Assembly: GCF_024347655.1 (NCBI RefSeq)
Contig: NZ_AP025515.1
Location: 62,001-126,000 of the forward strand
Length of the DNA: 64,000 nucleotides
From: Vibrio toranzoniae
GTDB taxonomy: Bacteria; Pseudomonadota; Gammaproteobacteria; Enterobacterales; Vibrionaceae
Direction of reading: 5' to 3'
Below, piece by piece: positions 33,392-42,836 of this stretch. How positions within the stretch are numbered: position 1 is the first letter of the stretch; each line of letters starts with the position of its first letter. The notes beneath the pieces are model-generated. The model ran no database searches. It saw nothing but the letters and a program-made list of their open reading frames with translations, and was not told where the DNA came from. A program made the translations under genes and the position numbers.

Positions 33392-35512
33392 GTGAAATCA
33401 ATCGTAATCAAGCGTGATGGCTCAAGAGCTCCATTCAGTAGAGATCGCATCCAAGCTGCAGTGGAAGCAGCATCAGACAAGTCCGATAAGGAAATTGCTA
33501 TTTATGCACTGAATGTGGCATTAGCAGTTGAGTTGAAGCTCGAAGACTACGATGAAGTTCATATCTCTGAAATTCAAACCATGGTCGAGAACGAGCTAAT
33601 GCAGGGACCTTATAAGTCTCTGGCTCGTGCTTACATTGAATATCGGCATGACCGCGACATCGCACGTGAAAAGCAAAGCGCTTTAACGCGTGAAATCGAA
33701 GGTTTGATCGAAGAAAGCAATGTTGTTCTGATCAATGAGAATGCCAATAAAGATGGCAAAGTTATCCCAACTCAGCGTGACCTGCTGGCGGGTATCGTGG
33801 CTAAACACTATGCGAAAACCCATATTTTGCCGCGTGACATCGTACAAGCTCACGAGTGTGGTGATATTCACTACCACGACCTAGACTACGCTCCGTTCTT
33901 CCCAATGTTTAACTGTATGCTTATCGACCTGAAAGGCATGTTAACGCATGGCTTCAAGATGGGTAACGCAGAAATCGACACACCTAAGTCGATTTCTACG
34001 GCGACAGCGGTTACAGCGCAGATCATCGCGCAAGTGGCGAGCCACATCTACGGCGGCACTACGATTAACCGTATCGATGAGGTTCTAGAACCTTACGTAA
34101 TGGCGAGCTACGAGAAGCATTTATCACTAGCGAAAGAGTGGGACATTCATAGCCCAGAAGCTTTTGCTATCTCTCGTACTGAAAAAGAGTGTTACGACGC
34201 GTTCCAATCTTTGGAATACGAAGTAAACACACTGCACACCGCTAACGGGCAAACCCCGTTTGTGACGTTTGGCTTTGGGCTAGGCGAAAGCTGGGGTTCA
34301 AAACTGATTCAGCAATCTATCTTGAAAAACCGCATCGTAGGTTTGGGTAAGAACCGAAAAACAGCCGTGTTCCCTAAACTGGTGTTTGCAATCAAAGATG
34401 GTTTGAACCACCAGAAGCAAGATCCAAATTACGATATTAAACAATTAGCTCTGGAATGTGCGTCTAAGCGTATGTATCCAGACATTCTTAACTACGACAA
34501 AGTAGTAGAAGTGACAGGGTCATTCAAAACGCCGATGGGTTGCCGTAGCTTCTTGAACACATATGAAGAAAACGGTGAGCTGATTCATGAAGGCCGTAAC
34601 AACTTAGGTGTAGTTAGCCTGAACTTGCCACGTATCGCGATTAACGCAAAGCAAGATATGACTAAGTTCTACGAACTGCTTGATGAAAAACTGAAACTGG
34701 CTCGTCGTGCTCTAGAAACTCGCATCTCTCGTTTAGAAAATGTGAAAGCACGTGTTGCTCCGATCCTATATATGGAAGGTGCATGTGGCGTTCGTTTGAA
34801 AGCAGACGACTCTATCGCTGATATCTTCAAGAACGGCCGTGCGTCTGTTTCTCTTGGTTACATTGGTATCCATGAAGCGATGACGGCACTTTACGGCACA
34901 GACGTTCACTTGTACGACGACGGCCAAATGCGTGCTAAAGCGCTTGAGCTGGTGGAGTACATGAAACGTGAAGTGGAATCTTGGACTAAAGAGACAGGTT
35001 ACGCGTTCAGCCTATACGGCACACCAAGTGAAAACCTATGTAGCCGTTTCTGCAGCATCGATACCAAAGAGTTTGGTGTAATTGATGGTGTAACAGACCG
35101 TGGTTACTACACCAACAGCTTCCACTTAGATGTGCAGAAGAAAGTGAACCCATACGACAAGATCGATTTCGAGATGCCTTACCCTGAAATCTCTAGTGGC
35201 GGTTTCATCTGTTACGGTGAGTTCCCTAACATGCAGAAGAACATCGAAGCACTAGAAAACGTATGGGACTACAGCTACACACGCGTACCATACTACGGTA
35301 CGAATACACCGATTGATGAGTGCTACGAGTGTGGTTACAACGGCGAGTTCGATTGTACAAGTAAGGGCTTTACGTGTCCTAAGTGTGGCAACCATGACTC
35401 AACGAAAGTATCGGTAACACGCCGTGTTTGTGGTTACCTTGGTAGCCCAGATGCACGACCATTTAACTTCGGTAAGCAAGAAGAAGTTAAACGTCGCGTT
35501 AAGCATCTTTAG
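33392..35512 (+). CDS. nrdD: Anaerobic ribonucleoside-triphosphate reductase (NrdD)
   Basis: A 706-residue class III reductase that makes dNTPs without oxygen using a glycyl radical. It has an N-terminal ATP-cone (IVIKRDGSRAPFSRDRIQAAVE), the catalytic barrel, a C-terminal Cys4 zinc site (CYECGYNGEFDC and CPKCGNHD), and the radical glycine in RRVCGYLGSPDARPF about 26 residues from the end. GTG at 33392 is preferred because AAGGAG lies five bases before it. The activase nrdG lies 160 bases downstream. FNR and NrdR sites upstream show anaerobic and dNTP control. Confidence 0.97.
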   Translation: MKSIVIKRDGSRAPFSRDRIQAAVEAASDKSDKEIAIYALNVALAVELKLEDYDEVHISEIQTMVENELMQGPYKSLARAYIEYRHDRDIAREKQSALTREIEGLIEESNVVLINENANKDGKVIPTQRDLLAGIVAKHYAKTHILPRDIVQAHECGDIHYHDLDYAPFFPMFNCMLIDLKGMLTHGFKMGNAEIDTPKSISTATAVTAQIIAQVASHIYGGTTINRIDEVLEPYVMASYEKHLSLAKEWDIHSPEAFAISRTEKECYDAFQSLEYEVNTLHTANGQTPFVTFGFGLGESWGSKLIQQSILKNRIVGLGKNRKTAVFPKLVFAIKDGLNHQKQDPNYDIKQLALECASKRMYPDILNYDKVVEVTGSFKTPMGCRSFLNTYEENGELIHEGRNNLGVVSLNLPRIAINAKQDMTKFYELLDEKLKLARRALETRISRLENVKARVAPILYMEGACGVRLKADDSIADIFKNGRASVSLGYIGIHEAMTALYGTDVHLYDDGQMRAKALELVEYMKREVESWTKETGYAFSLYGTPSENLCSRFCSIDTKEFGVIDGVTDRGYYTNSFHLDVQKKVNPYDKIDFEMPYPEISSGGFICYGEFPNMQKNIEALENVWDYSYTRVPYYGTNTPIDECYECGYNGEFDCTSKGFTCPKCGNHDSTKVSVTRRVCGYLGSPDARPFNFGKQEEVKRRVKHL

Positions 35513-35572
35513 TAAGCTCTATGATCATTAGCTAGCTAGCTTGCTTAACAGAGCTACGCTTCAAGACATAAG

Positions 35573-35601
35573 ATTGGTATCGGCGTTATGTCGATACCAA
35601 T
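35573..35601. repeat. Hairpin with TACCAAT ends between nrdD and nrdG
   Basis: ATTGGTATCG and CGATACCAAT form a perfect ten-base stem with a nine-base loop. There is no strong T run, so it is a poor terminator. The arms share ATTGGTAT/ATACCAAT with the ends of the repeat at 5.1 and 42.7 kb, but in the opposite order. Confidence 0.5.
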
Positions 35602-35670
35602 TCATTTGTTGCACTTCTCGCTACTTTTTAAGTTAACCATTAAGTCATCACGAGTTTTCAATACTGCCTT

Positions 35671-36141
35671 ATGAATTATCATCAATACCACCCAATCGAC
35701 GTTGTAAATGGCCCAGGAACACGTTGCACCTTGTTTGTGTCGGGTTGTGTACACAAGTGTCGCGGGTGTTATAACCAGTCGACGCAAAGGTTGGATTCTG
35801 GGCATTTGTTCACTCAAGAACTACAAGACCACATCATTGCTGATCTCAATGATCCGCGAATTAAACGTCGTGGTTTATCGCTTTCTGGTGGTGATCCGCT
35901 CCATCCTGCGAATGTGTCTGAAGTACTTAAACTTGTTCAGCGTGTGAAAGCTGAATGTGAAGGCAAAGATATCTGGATGTGGACGGGTTACGAGCTCGAC
36001 GAATTGGATGAAAAGCAGAAGCAAGTATTGGAATACGTTGATACTTTGATTGATGGTCGTTTTGAGCAAGATAAAGCGGATCCAATGCTAGATTGGCGTG
36101 GTAGTTCAAACCAAATCATCCATCGATTCACTGACATATAA
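35671..36141 (+). CDS. nrdG: NrdG, anaerobic RNR activating enzyme
   Basis: A 156-residue radical SAM activase that installs the glycyl radical in NrdD. Cys26, Cys30 and Cys33 form the CxxxCxxC motif (SGCVHKCRGCYN) for the 4Fe-4S cluster. SLSGGDPLHPAN is the SAM-binding GGE-like motif, and WMWTGYELDEL follows. Its length is the usual one. It lies downstream of nrdD and probably shares its transcript, unless the hairpin between them processes or stops part of it. Confidence 0.96.
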   Translation: MNYHQYHPIDVVNGPGTRCTLFVSGCVHKCRGCYNQSTQRLDSGHLFTQELQDHIIADLNDPRIKRRGLSLSGGDPLHPANVSEVLKLVQRVKAECEGKDIWMWTGYELDELDEKQKQVLEYVDTLIDGRFEQDKADPMLDWRGSSNQIIHRFTDI

Positions 36142-36255
36142 TAGTTGTCGTGACTTAGCACACTCGTAAAACGAAAAAGGGCGTCATGGTTAGCGCAATG
36201 CAACCAATCGGCCCTTGGGTGTGAGTTCTTGCCGTTTATTCGCTCAAACTGCCAT

Positions 36256-37641
36256 TCAAGCAGCGACCTGATCTGGCTCTTCTATTAAGTTGTTGATCCA
36301 TTTCTTAGAGTGAATCCGCTGGCTAGTTAAAGCTATCTTCGCTAACTCCTCCAGTAACACAATCATCAACACCCACTCTAAAGACCATCCCAGCACTAAA
36401 GCGGTGAAATAGGCGAGGGGAATACCAATTGCCCATTGGCCGAATATGTCGATGAAGATGCTGTAGTTGATGTCACCACCACTTTTTAAAACACCTCCAA
36501 TCCCAACCATGTTGAATACCCTCAATATCATCCCAGCCGCCATCACCAAGGCGACGTTGACGGCAGTATCTTTGAGTTGCAGGTGCGTTAAATCGATTAA
36601 TTGAATAATGGCTGGCTTGGCGATAAAACACAGCAACGCCAATAACGTCGCAAGCGCACAACTCACAAGTACATAGCCCCAAGCGGTGTTTTCAACACGT
36701 TGATAATTCTTCGCGCCGATCTCGTTACCTAGAATGATCGAGGCGGCAACGGCAAAGCCTAAGAAGGCTGAAATTAAGATACTTTCCACTGGCGACAACA
36801 GTGAAATGATTGCCAGTTCACCAACCCCAATCTGCCCTACAATGACGTTGTAAATCAGTATTCCACCAGCCCATGCCGTATCGTGAACTAACATAGGAAT
36901 AGCAATCTTAAAGTACTTCTTTCTGTTCTTAGGTAAGATTGCGTCACGCCAACTCTCAATTGTAGGGAATAGATGCGCGTAATGTTTTCTCGCCATAACA
37001 AGCAATGCAATCGTCTGAAAGAATCGAGATACCGTGGTGCCAATCGCCGCGCCAACCACGCCGAGTTCTGGGAAACCGAACAGTCCAAAGATCAGCAGGG
37101 CATTGAGAATCGCATTAACGATGATCGCCCAGATACTGATCTTGGTTGGCAATTTGGCTTCACCGACCGATCGCAATGCGCTTTCTAGCGGTACGACGAT
37201 CACGGTACCAATAAGGCTGGCTCCTGTTATCCATAGGTAATCCGTTGCCAAGCGGACGTAATCAGGGTCTGAGGCCACCACAGACACGACTGATTCAGGA
37301 ACCAATGTGTAAATCAAAACAAAAGGGATGATGGCAAAGATAGACAGAGCCCAAGATTGCGACAGGACACGTCGAATGCCATTGAAATCGCCCGCTCCAA
37401 AATATTGCGAAGCTAGCACACTGACGGCACCGCTGATTCCGGAAACCATGATTAAGTTAAAGAAGAAGATACGGTTGCCAACGCCAACTGCTGCGGTTGC
37501 CGCATCACCAAGCTCATTGACCATGAAAATATCGACCACGCCGAGCAATGAAAACAACATGGTTTGCAGTGAGACAGGTAAACCGATGTGTAATAGCTTT
37601 TGCCAAAATTCTTTGTCTAAATGACGATATGTCGAGAGCAT
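36256..37641 (-). CDS. MATE family efflux transporter (copy 2)
   Basis: A 461-residue MATE transporter with about twelve helices. Motifs include IGLPVSLQTMLFSLLGVVDIFMVNELG, GAVSVLASQYFGAGDFNG and PELGVVGAAIGTTVSRFFQTI. Both its gene layout (divergent AraC regulator) and its C-terminal KKWINNLIEEPDQVAA echo the MATE gene at 23.4 kb (RRWINNLTVTYEEPQAA). It exports organic cations or drugs by ion antiport. Substrate unknown. Confidence 0.93.
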   Translation of the reverse strand: MLSTYRHLDKEFWQKLLHIGLPVSLQTMLFSLLGVVDIFMVNELGDAATAAVGVGNRIFFFNLIMVSGISGAVSVLASQYFGAGDFNGIRRVLSQSWALSIFAIIPFVLIYTLVPESVVSVVASDPDYVRLATDYLWITGASLIGTVIVVPLESALRSVGEAKLPTKISIWAIIVNAILNALLIFGLFGFPELGVVGAAIGTTVSRFFQTIALLVMARKHYAHLFPTIESWRDAILPKNRKKYFKIAIPMLVHDTAWAGGILIYNVIVGQIGVGELAIISLLSPVESILISAFLGFAVAASIILGNEIGAKNYQRVENTAWGYVLVSCALATLLALLCFIAKPAIIQLIDLTHLQLKDTAVNVALVMAAGMILRVFNMVGIGGVLKSGGDINYSIFIDIFGQWAIGIPLAYFTALVLGWSLEWVLMIVLLEELAKIALTSQRIHSKKWINNLIEEPDQVAA

Positions 37642-37773
37642 CGCATTTCCCCTCTAGTGAATATGCGAGAAGTTTATCGGCATTTGTTTTAGCTGTATTG
37701 TTCAGGTTCATCACAAACGTTTGCCAAACTATCCACTTTGGTGCTTCGGCAACATGAACGAGCTAGCGACGGT

Positions 37774-38616
37774 ATGAGCGAGAAACAAGAACGGTACGAG
37801 ATCTCTGAAAAGACCCATCAAGAGTTTGTCGATCAAAGCCATGTATTGGCATTCGAAGAGCTCGGTATTGTTCAATGTGGGACAGCATCGTGCCGTGATT
37901 TCTTTTCTGTTTATCGAAAGAACCAACAAAAACATATGCTGCTGTACACCGTGAGAGGCAAAGGGTGGCTCGAAAGCGAAGGATGTCGATACATTCTAGA
38001 GCCGGGGTCGTGCATTACTGTGCCCGTAGGCGTTGAGAACGGTTTTGGTATTGAAGAAGAAACATGGCAGATAGCGTGGATCTTTCTCTCGCCTGATAAG
38101 CAATGGGAGAATGTCGTCAGTGACGAGGTGAGTTATACGCTCTCTCCAGCCGCAGAAGTTGTTTCGTCTTGCATTCATACCTTGTTGAGAAGTATTGCCT
38201 TGCCCATTGATCTCGGTGGAGCGATTGCCATTCACAGCGTAGCCCAAATAGAATTCATGATTAATGCGCCAGTCCCGCAGCAACAGTCTCGAAATTTGAT
38301 TCGCTTGAGACGAGTGTTCGACAGCGTCCAAAAGCAGCTTCATAAAGAGTGGAATGTGCATGAGCTAGCCAACCTATTTCCGTGTTCAGAGCCGCACTTC
38401 CACCGCTTGTGCCAACGTTATTACTCTCATAGCCCGATGACTCATATTATGCGTATGAGGATGGAATACGCTGCAAGACTGCTCAGGTCGAGTGATTGGT
38501 CGATTCAACACATTGGCGAGATAGTAGGGTACCCAAATGCCGCTAACTTTAGCACTCGGTTTAAGGCATGGTCAGGAATGACACCAAGGCAATTCAAACA
38601 GAGTGCTCAATCTTAA
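37774..38616 (+). CDS. AraC family transcriptional regulator (next to MATE copy 2)
   Basis: A 280-residue regulator with a cupin-like N-terminal domain (LLYTVRGKGWLESEGCRYIL and LEPGSCITVPVGVENGF). A C-terminal AraC-type DNA-binding domain has the motifs ELANLFPCSEPHFHRLCQRYY and HIGEIVGYPNAANFSTRFKAW. It is divergent from MATE copy 2 with about 130 bases between, and likely controls it. The start at 37774 is chosen as the first plausible ATG; no strong ribosome site is seen. Confidence 0.88.
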   Translation: MSEKQERYEISEKTHQEFVDQSHVLAFEELGIVQCGTASCRDFFSVYRKNQQKHMLLYTVRGKGWLESEGCRYILEPGSCITVPVGVENGFGIEEETWQIAWIFLSPDKQWENVVSDEVSYTLSPAAEVVSSCIHTLLRSIALPIDLGGAIAIHSVAQIEFMINAPVPQQQSRNLIRLRRVFDSVQKQLHKEWNVHELANLFPCSEPHFHRLCQRYYSHSPMTHIMRMRMEYAARLLRSSDWSIQHIGEIVGYPNAANFSTRFKAWSGMTPRQFKQSAQS

Positions 38617-38841
38617 TAGGGCATATGGCAACATAAGACGTGTCGATACATAGAAATAAAGCGCTTTGAATTGTGCAATGGGTCATTAGGTGATTGAAAT
38701 TTGCACTATTTATCCGTTTGAAACGACCAATCTCTGATTACTTATGGTAACTAAGCGCTTCTATTAAAAAATGTTTCTGATTTTAGTACGAAAATGTTAA
38801 CGTGAAATCCATTACTTGAATTTCAAAGGGTTGTGACTTTC

Positions 38842-40026
38842 ATGTTTTCACATCTACCAAAACCAACTTTAGATCCAATTCTATCTCTTTCTGTTGCTTA
38901 CCGCGGCGATACTCGTACTGATAAAGTCGATTTAGGCATTGGCGTTTACAAAAACGACCAAGGCGAAACTCCGATCATGAAAGCCGTGTCTAAGGCTCAA
39001 GATATCGTTGTTGAGACTCAGAAAACCAAAGCTTACGTTGGCCTAGCAGGCTGTGAAGAGTTTAACCAGAGCATGGTTGATCTGCTGCTTAAAGGGACTT
39101 CTGCAATGGATCGCGTAGCAGCGATTCAAACACCGGGTGCAAGTGGTGCACTTCGTATGTTGGGCGACTTAATGAAAGTTTCTCAACCAGACACCACAGT
39201 TTGGATTTCAAACCCAAGCTACGTTAACCACAAACCGGTGATGGAAGCGGCAGGCTTAAAAGTTCGCTACTACAATTACTTCAGTCCTGAAACGAAGCAA
39301 GTAGACACTGCAAAAATGTTGGAAGACCTTGCAAAAGCAGGTCCATCAGACGTGGTATTACTGCACGGTTGTTGTCATAACCCAACGGGGGCTGATATCA
39401 ACTTTGAAGCATGGCAAGAAATCACTAAGTTATCGCAAAAGAATGGCTTCTTACCGTTCGTTGACATTGCCTACCAAGGCTTTGGAGACGGCTTAGAAGA
39501 AGATGCGAAAGGTCTTCAACACATGGCTAACAACGTTGAAGAAATGCTGATCACAACATCTTGCTCGAAAAACTTCGGTTTATACCGTGAAAGAACGGGT
39601 GCGGCGATCGTTATCGGTAAGAACAACGAACACGTTGGCAACGCAAGAGGTAAGCTTCTTACGCTGGCTCGCTCAACTTACACTATGCCACCCGATCACG
39701 GTGCGGCTCTAGTGAAAACAATTCTTCAGAATCAAGAGCTAACGAAGGTTTGGAAGCAAGAGTTGAGTGAAATGCAGCAGCGTTTGTTAAATTTGCGCCA
39801 AAGTTTATGTGATGAATTGCGAAATACTTATAACACGTCACAATTTGATTTCATTGAAAGCCATAAAGGTATGTTTACTGTACTAGGCTTTAAAGAAACT
39901 CAAATGAATCAGTTACGTGAAGAGTATGGCATCTATGGTGTTGGTGATGGACGCATCAATATTGCAGGTCTTTCTGAATCGCATATTCCTTACGTAGCAA
40001 AAGCGATAGCCAACGTATCAAAATAG
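38842..40026 (+). CDS. Aromatic/aspartate aminotransferase (class I, PLP)
   Basis: A 394-residue PLP enzyme of the AspC/TyrB group. It starts MFSHLPKPTLDPILSL, as usual for the family. Key regions are VDLGIGVYKNDQGETP, LLHGCCHNPTGADINFEAW (PLP ring stacking and Asn), VDIAYQGFGDG (Asp and Tyr), and the PLP lysine in TTSCSKNFGLYRERTGA. It exchanges amino groups between aspartate or aromatic amino acids and 2-oxoglutarate. The lipoprotein gene begins 11 bases downstream. Whether aromatic or acidic substrates dominate cannot be told. Confidence 0.92.
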   Translation: MFSHLPKPTLDPILSLSVAYRGDTRTDKVDLGIGVYKNDQGETPIMKAVSKAQDIVVETQKTKAYVGLAGCEEFNQSMVDLLLKGTSAMDRVAAIQTPGASGALRMLGDLMKVSQPDTTVWISNPSYVNHKPVMEAAGLKVRYYNYFSPETKQVDTAKMLEDLAKAGPSDVVLLHGCCHNPTGADINFEAWQEITKLSQKNGFLPFVDIAYQGFGDGLEEDAKGLQHMANNVEEMLITTSCSKNFGLYRERTGAAIVIGKNNEHVGNARGKLLTLARSTYTMPPDHGAALVKTILQNQELTKVWKQELSEMQQRLLNLRQSLCDELRNTYNTSQFDFIESHKGMFTVLGFKETQMNQLREEYGIYGVGDGRINIAGLSESHIPYVAKAIANVSK

Positions 40027-40037
40027 AAGGTGACTGA

Positions 40038-40721
40038 ATGTATAATTGGAAAGCGATTATAGTCCTAATGTTAAGTGGCGGTCTTTTTGCTTGCTCGACA
40101 ACTCAAGTACCTGTCGAGCCAGAGCAAAAGCCTCAAGTCGAACAACCTATTGTGGATGATTCTTCAGAAGCTGACGCAGCAGAAGGCGAAAAAGTCACAG
40201 AGCCTACAGAGAAGCCTGAAGAAGTAAAACCAACTGAAGCTGAGGTAAAACCTGTGCCTGTTGAAAAGCCGGTAGAAAAGGTTAGAAAAACGAACGATGG
40301 CAAACTGATTCTTGGTGCAGAAGAGTGGGTGTTTGTTCCTGGTTTAAAAGAAGCGTTTAAAGCACGTGTCGATACAGGTGCCACAACATCATCAATCAGT
40401 GCGGTTGATATTGTCGATTTTGAACGTGACGGCAAAGACTGGGTTAAGTTCAAAATTGAACATGACAACATCACAACTGAAGAAATCAGCTTACCTGTAG
40501 AGCGTTGGGTTAAGATCAAGCAGTCAAGCGCTGAGGGTACACAACGACGCGCTGTTGTCGTTGCCGCGATTCAAATTGGTGATCTAAAAGATAAAACGGA
40601 ATTTACGCTAGCAGATCGAACGCATCTTTCTTTCCCACTTCTGTTGGGTAGAAGCTTCTTTAGAGATATTGCGGTTGTCGATGTAAGCCAAAAATACGTC
40701 CAGAAGAAAATAACTAAATAG
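40038..40721 (+). CDS. Retropepsin-like lipoprotein (PF05618 "ATP-dependent zinc protease" family)
   Basis: A 227-residue protein with a lipoprotein signal (VLMLSGGLFACSTTQ, Cys about residue 19). A Pro/Glu/Val-rich linker of about 60 residues follows, then a RimB/retropepsin-like domain with FKARVDTGATTSSISAVDI (catalytic Asp-Thr-Gly) and FPLLLGRSFFRDIAVVDVS. The family name is historical; it has no ATPase motif. Attachment to a membrane and the long linker suggest an envelope-facing protease. The target is unknown. It lies 11 bases after the aminotransferase, so co-transcription is likely. Confidence 0.85.
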   Translation: MYNWKAIIVLMLSGGLFACSTTQVPVEPEQKPQVEQPIVDDSSEADAAEGEKVTEPTEKPEEVKPTEAEVKPVPVEKPVEKVRKTNDGKLILGAEEWVFVPGLKEAFKARVDTGATTSSISAVDIVDFERDGKDWVKFKIEHDNITTEEISLPVERWVKIKQSSAEGTQRRAVVVAAIQIGDLKDKTEFTLADRTHLSFPLLLGRSFFRDIAVVDVSQKYVQKKITK

Positions 40722-40777
40722 AATTAAGAGCATGAGTTCGTCCTCAATAGGACGCTTCTGTTGTTTTTGATTAATCG

Positions 40778-40811
40778 AATCCCTGTTAATGAAATTAATG
40801 GGGATTTTTTC
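40778..40811 (+). terminator. Terminator after the retropepsin-like gene
   Basis: AATCCC and GGGATT flank a second TTAAT/ATTAA stem, followed by TTTTTT. A smaller CGTCCT/AGGACG hairpin at 40739-40754 precedes it. Confidence 0.75.
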
Positions 40812-41013
40812 TATTTATGGCCTAATAACAGAGGAATTGTATTTAATTTTGCACTGTTCGCCATCCTTTCACCGTTTAACCTCGACAATGTGATCCTGAT
40901 CTCTATATAATCCGCGCTTCGTTTTATGTTTAACCCATACTTTCGTACTTCTTATATAGGCACGTCTTTCTGCTTAATAATTATGTGTCAGTACACGCTT
41001 AGGAATTAGTTCT

Positions 41014-42621
41014 TTGATATCTACCGCGAACATCACAATGCAATTTGGCGCAGAGCCGCTGTTTGAAAACATCTCTGCTAAATTTGGTAACGGCAACCGC
41101 TATGGTTTGATCGGCGCTAATGGCTGCGGCAAATCAACGTTCATGAAAATCCTAAGTGGCGCACTAACGCCAAGTTCGGGCAACGTTTCTATCACTCCAG
41201 GAGAAAAACTGGGTGTGTTAAGCCAAGATCAGTTCGCATTCGAACAATACAGCGTTATCGACGTTGTAATCATGGGCGACAGAAAGCTGTGGGAAGTAAA
41301 ACAAGAACGTGACCGTATATACTCTTTACCTGAAATGAGTGAAGACGATGGTATGAAAGTCGCTGAGCTTGAAAGCGAATTCGCAGAAATGGATGGCTAT
41401 ACAGCAGAAAGCCGCGCGGGTGACATCTTGATTCAAGCGGGTATCGAGGAAGAGTTCCACTTCGGCCTGATGCAGCAAGTTGCTCCTGGTTGGAAACTGC
41501 GTGTGCTATTGGCACAAGCGCTATTTGCAAATCCAGATATCCTACTTCTTGATGAACCAACCAACAACTTGGACATTCACACGATCAACTGGCTTGCTGA
41601 AGAGCTAAACCAGCGTAAATGTACAATGATCATCATCTCGCACGATAGACACTTCCTGAACTCTGTGTGTACGCACATGGCGGACATCGATTACGGTGAA
41701 CTGCGTATTTACCCAGGTAACTACGAGTACTTCCTGGAAGCATCTGGCTTGATTCGCGAACAACTTCTAGCAAGCAATGCTAAGAAAGCAGCTGAAATCA
41801 GCGAACTGCAAGATTTCGTAAACCGTTTTGGTGCTAACGCATCGAAAGCGAAGCAAGCAAGTTCACGCGCTAAGAAAATGGACAAAATCACGCTTGATGA
41901 AGTGAAATCATCGAGCCGTATGAGCCCATCAATTGATTTCGGTGAAGGTAAGAAACTACACCGTCAAGCGCTTGAACTTCAAGAACTTGGTCACGGCTTC
42001 GATGGTGAAACACTGTTTGCTGGTGGTAATTTACTGCTTGAAGCGGGTACGCGCCTTGCGGTTATCGGTGAGAACGGTGTGGGTAAAACCACGCTGCTAC
42101 GTTGTCTAGTTCAAGAGCTAGAGCAGAACGAAGGTATCGTTAAATGGTCTGAAAATGCTTCTGTAGGTTACTGCCCACAAGACAGCACTAAGGATTTTGA
42201 TAACGATCTGAGCATCTTCGATTGGATCTCACAATGGCGTACAGTGAAGCACGATGACCTAATGGTACGTGGCATTCTTGGTCGTCTGTTGTTTACGGCT
42301 GACGATGCAAATAAGAAAGCTCGTAACTGTTCTGGTGGTGAGAAGAACCGTCTGCTATTCGGCAAGCTAATGATGCAAGACATCAACGTGCTTGTAATGG
42401 ATGAACCAACCAACCACATGGACATGGAAGCAATCCAAGCCCTGAACGACGCGTTGAAGGTTTACACTGGCACGCTTATCTTCGTAAGCCATGACCGTGA
42501 GTTTGTTTCGTCGCTGGCGACACACATTATCGACGTGAAAGACCAACAATTGGTCAGTTTCCAAGGCACTTATGAAGAGTACCTAGATCATCAAAAAAAG
42601 ATGTTGATGGTTAATTTATAG
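41014..42621 (+). CDS. ybiT: ABC-F ATPase YbiT
   Basis: A 535-residue cytoplasmic ABC-F protein with two ATPase domains joined by an arm/linker. Domain 1 has Walker [13 protein letters not shown] and Walker [13 protein letters not shown]. Its signature is [14 protein letters not shown] instead of LSGGQ. Domain 2 has [29 protein letters not shown] and [12 protein letters not shown]. Strong similarity to E. coli YbiT runs end to end, including MQFG near the start. ABC-F proteins act at the ribosome E site. It starts at TTG, with AGGA ten bases upstream. Confidence 0.95.
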   Translation: MISTANITMQFGAEPLFENISAKFGNGNRYGLIGANGCGKSTFMKILSGALTPSSGNVSITPGEKLGVLSQDQFAFEQYSVIDVVIMGDRKLWEVKQERDRIYSLPEMSEDDGMKVAELESEFAEMDGYTAESRAGDILIQAGIEEEFHFGLMQQVAPGWKLRVLLAQALFANPDILLLDEPTNNLDIHTINWLAEELNQRKCTMIIISHDRHFLNSVCTHMADIDYGELRIYPGNYEYFLEASGLIREQLLASNAKKAAEISELQDFVNRFGANASKAKQASSRAKKMDKITLDEVKSSSRMSPSIDFGEGKKLHRQALELQELGHGFDGETLFAGGNLLLEAGTRLAVIGENGVGKTTLLRCLVQELEQNEGIVKWSENASVGYCPQDSTKDFDNDLSIFDWISQWRTVKHDDLMVRGILGRLLFTADDANKKARNCSGGEKNRLLFGKLMMQDINVLVMDEPTNHMDMEAIQALNDALKVYTGTLIFVSHDREFVSSLATHIIDVKDQQLVSFQGTYEEYLDHQKKMLMVNL

Positions 42622-42672
42622 AGTAAGTTGCTGGCTTAGGGTTTTTAATGACTAAAAGCTAGCGAAACTAAC

Positions 42673-42711
42673 AAAAAAAGCCCCGAACATTAATTTGTTC
42701 GGGGCTTTTTG
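42673..42711 (+). terminator. Terminator after ybiT
   Basis: AAGCCCCGAACA and TGTTCGGGGCTT form a long perfect stem with T tail. Confidence 0.9.
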
Positions 42712-42737
42712 TATTTAATTCGTCCAGCTACTTATTA

Positions 42738-42783
42738 TACCAATCGTAGTAAATAACTGATCACTTACTTACTGTGATTGGTA
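42738..42783. repeat. Short copy of the TACCAATC inverted-repeat element
   Basis: A 46-base hairpin-like sequence. The right arm, read in complement, is identical over 26 bases to the left end of the element at 5098. The left arm resembles the right end of that element. It equals that element with its interior removed and turned round, again flanked by TTA. Confidence 0.7.
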
Positions 42784-42836
42784 TTACTTAGTGACGAAAC
42801 CTAGCTTATTCATAAAACCTAGATACGAAATATAGC

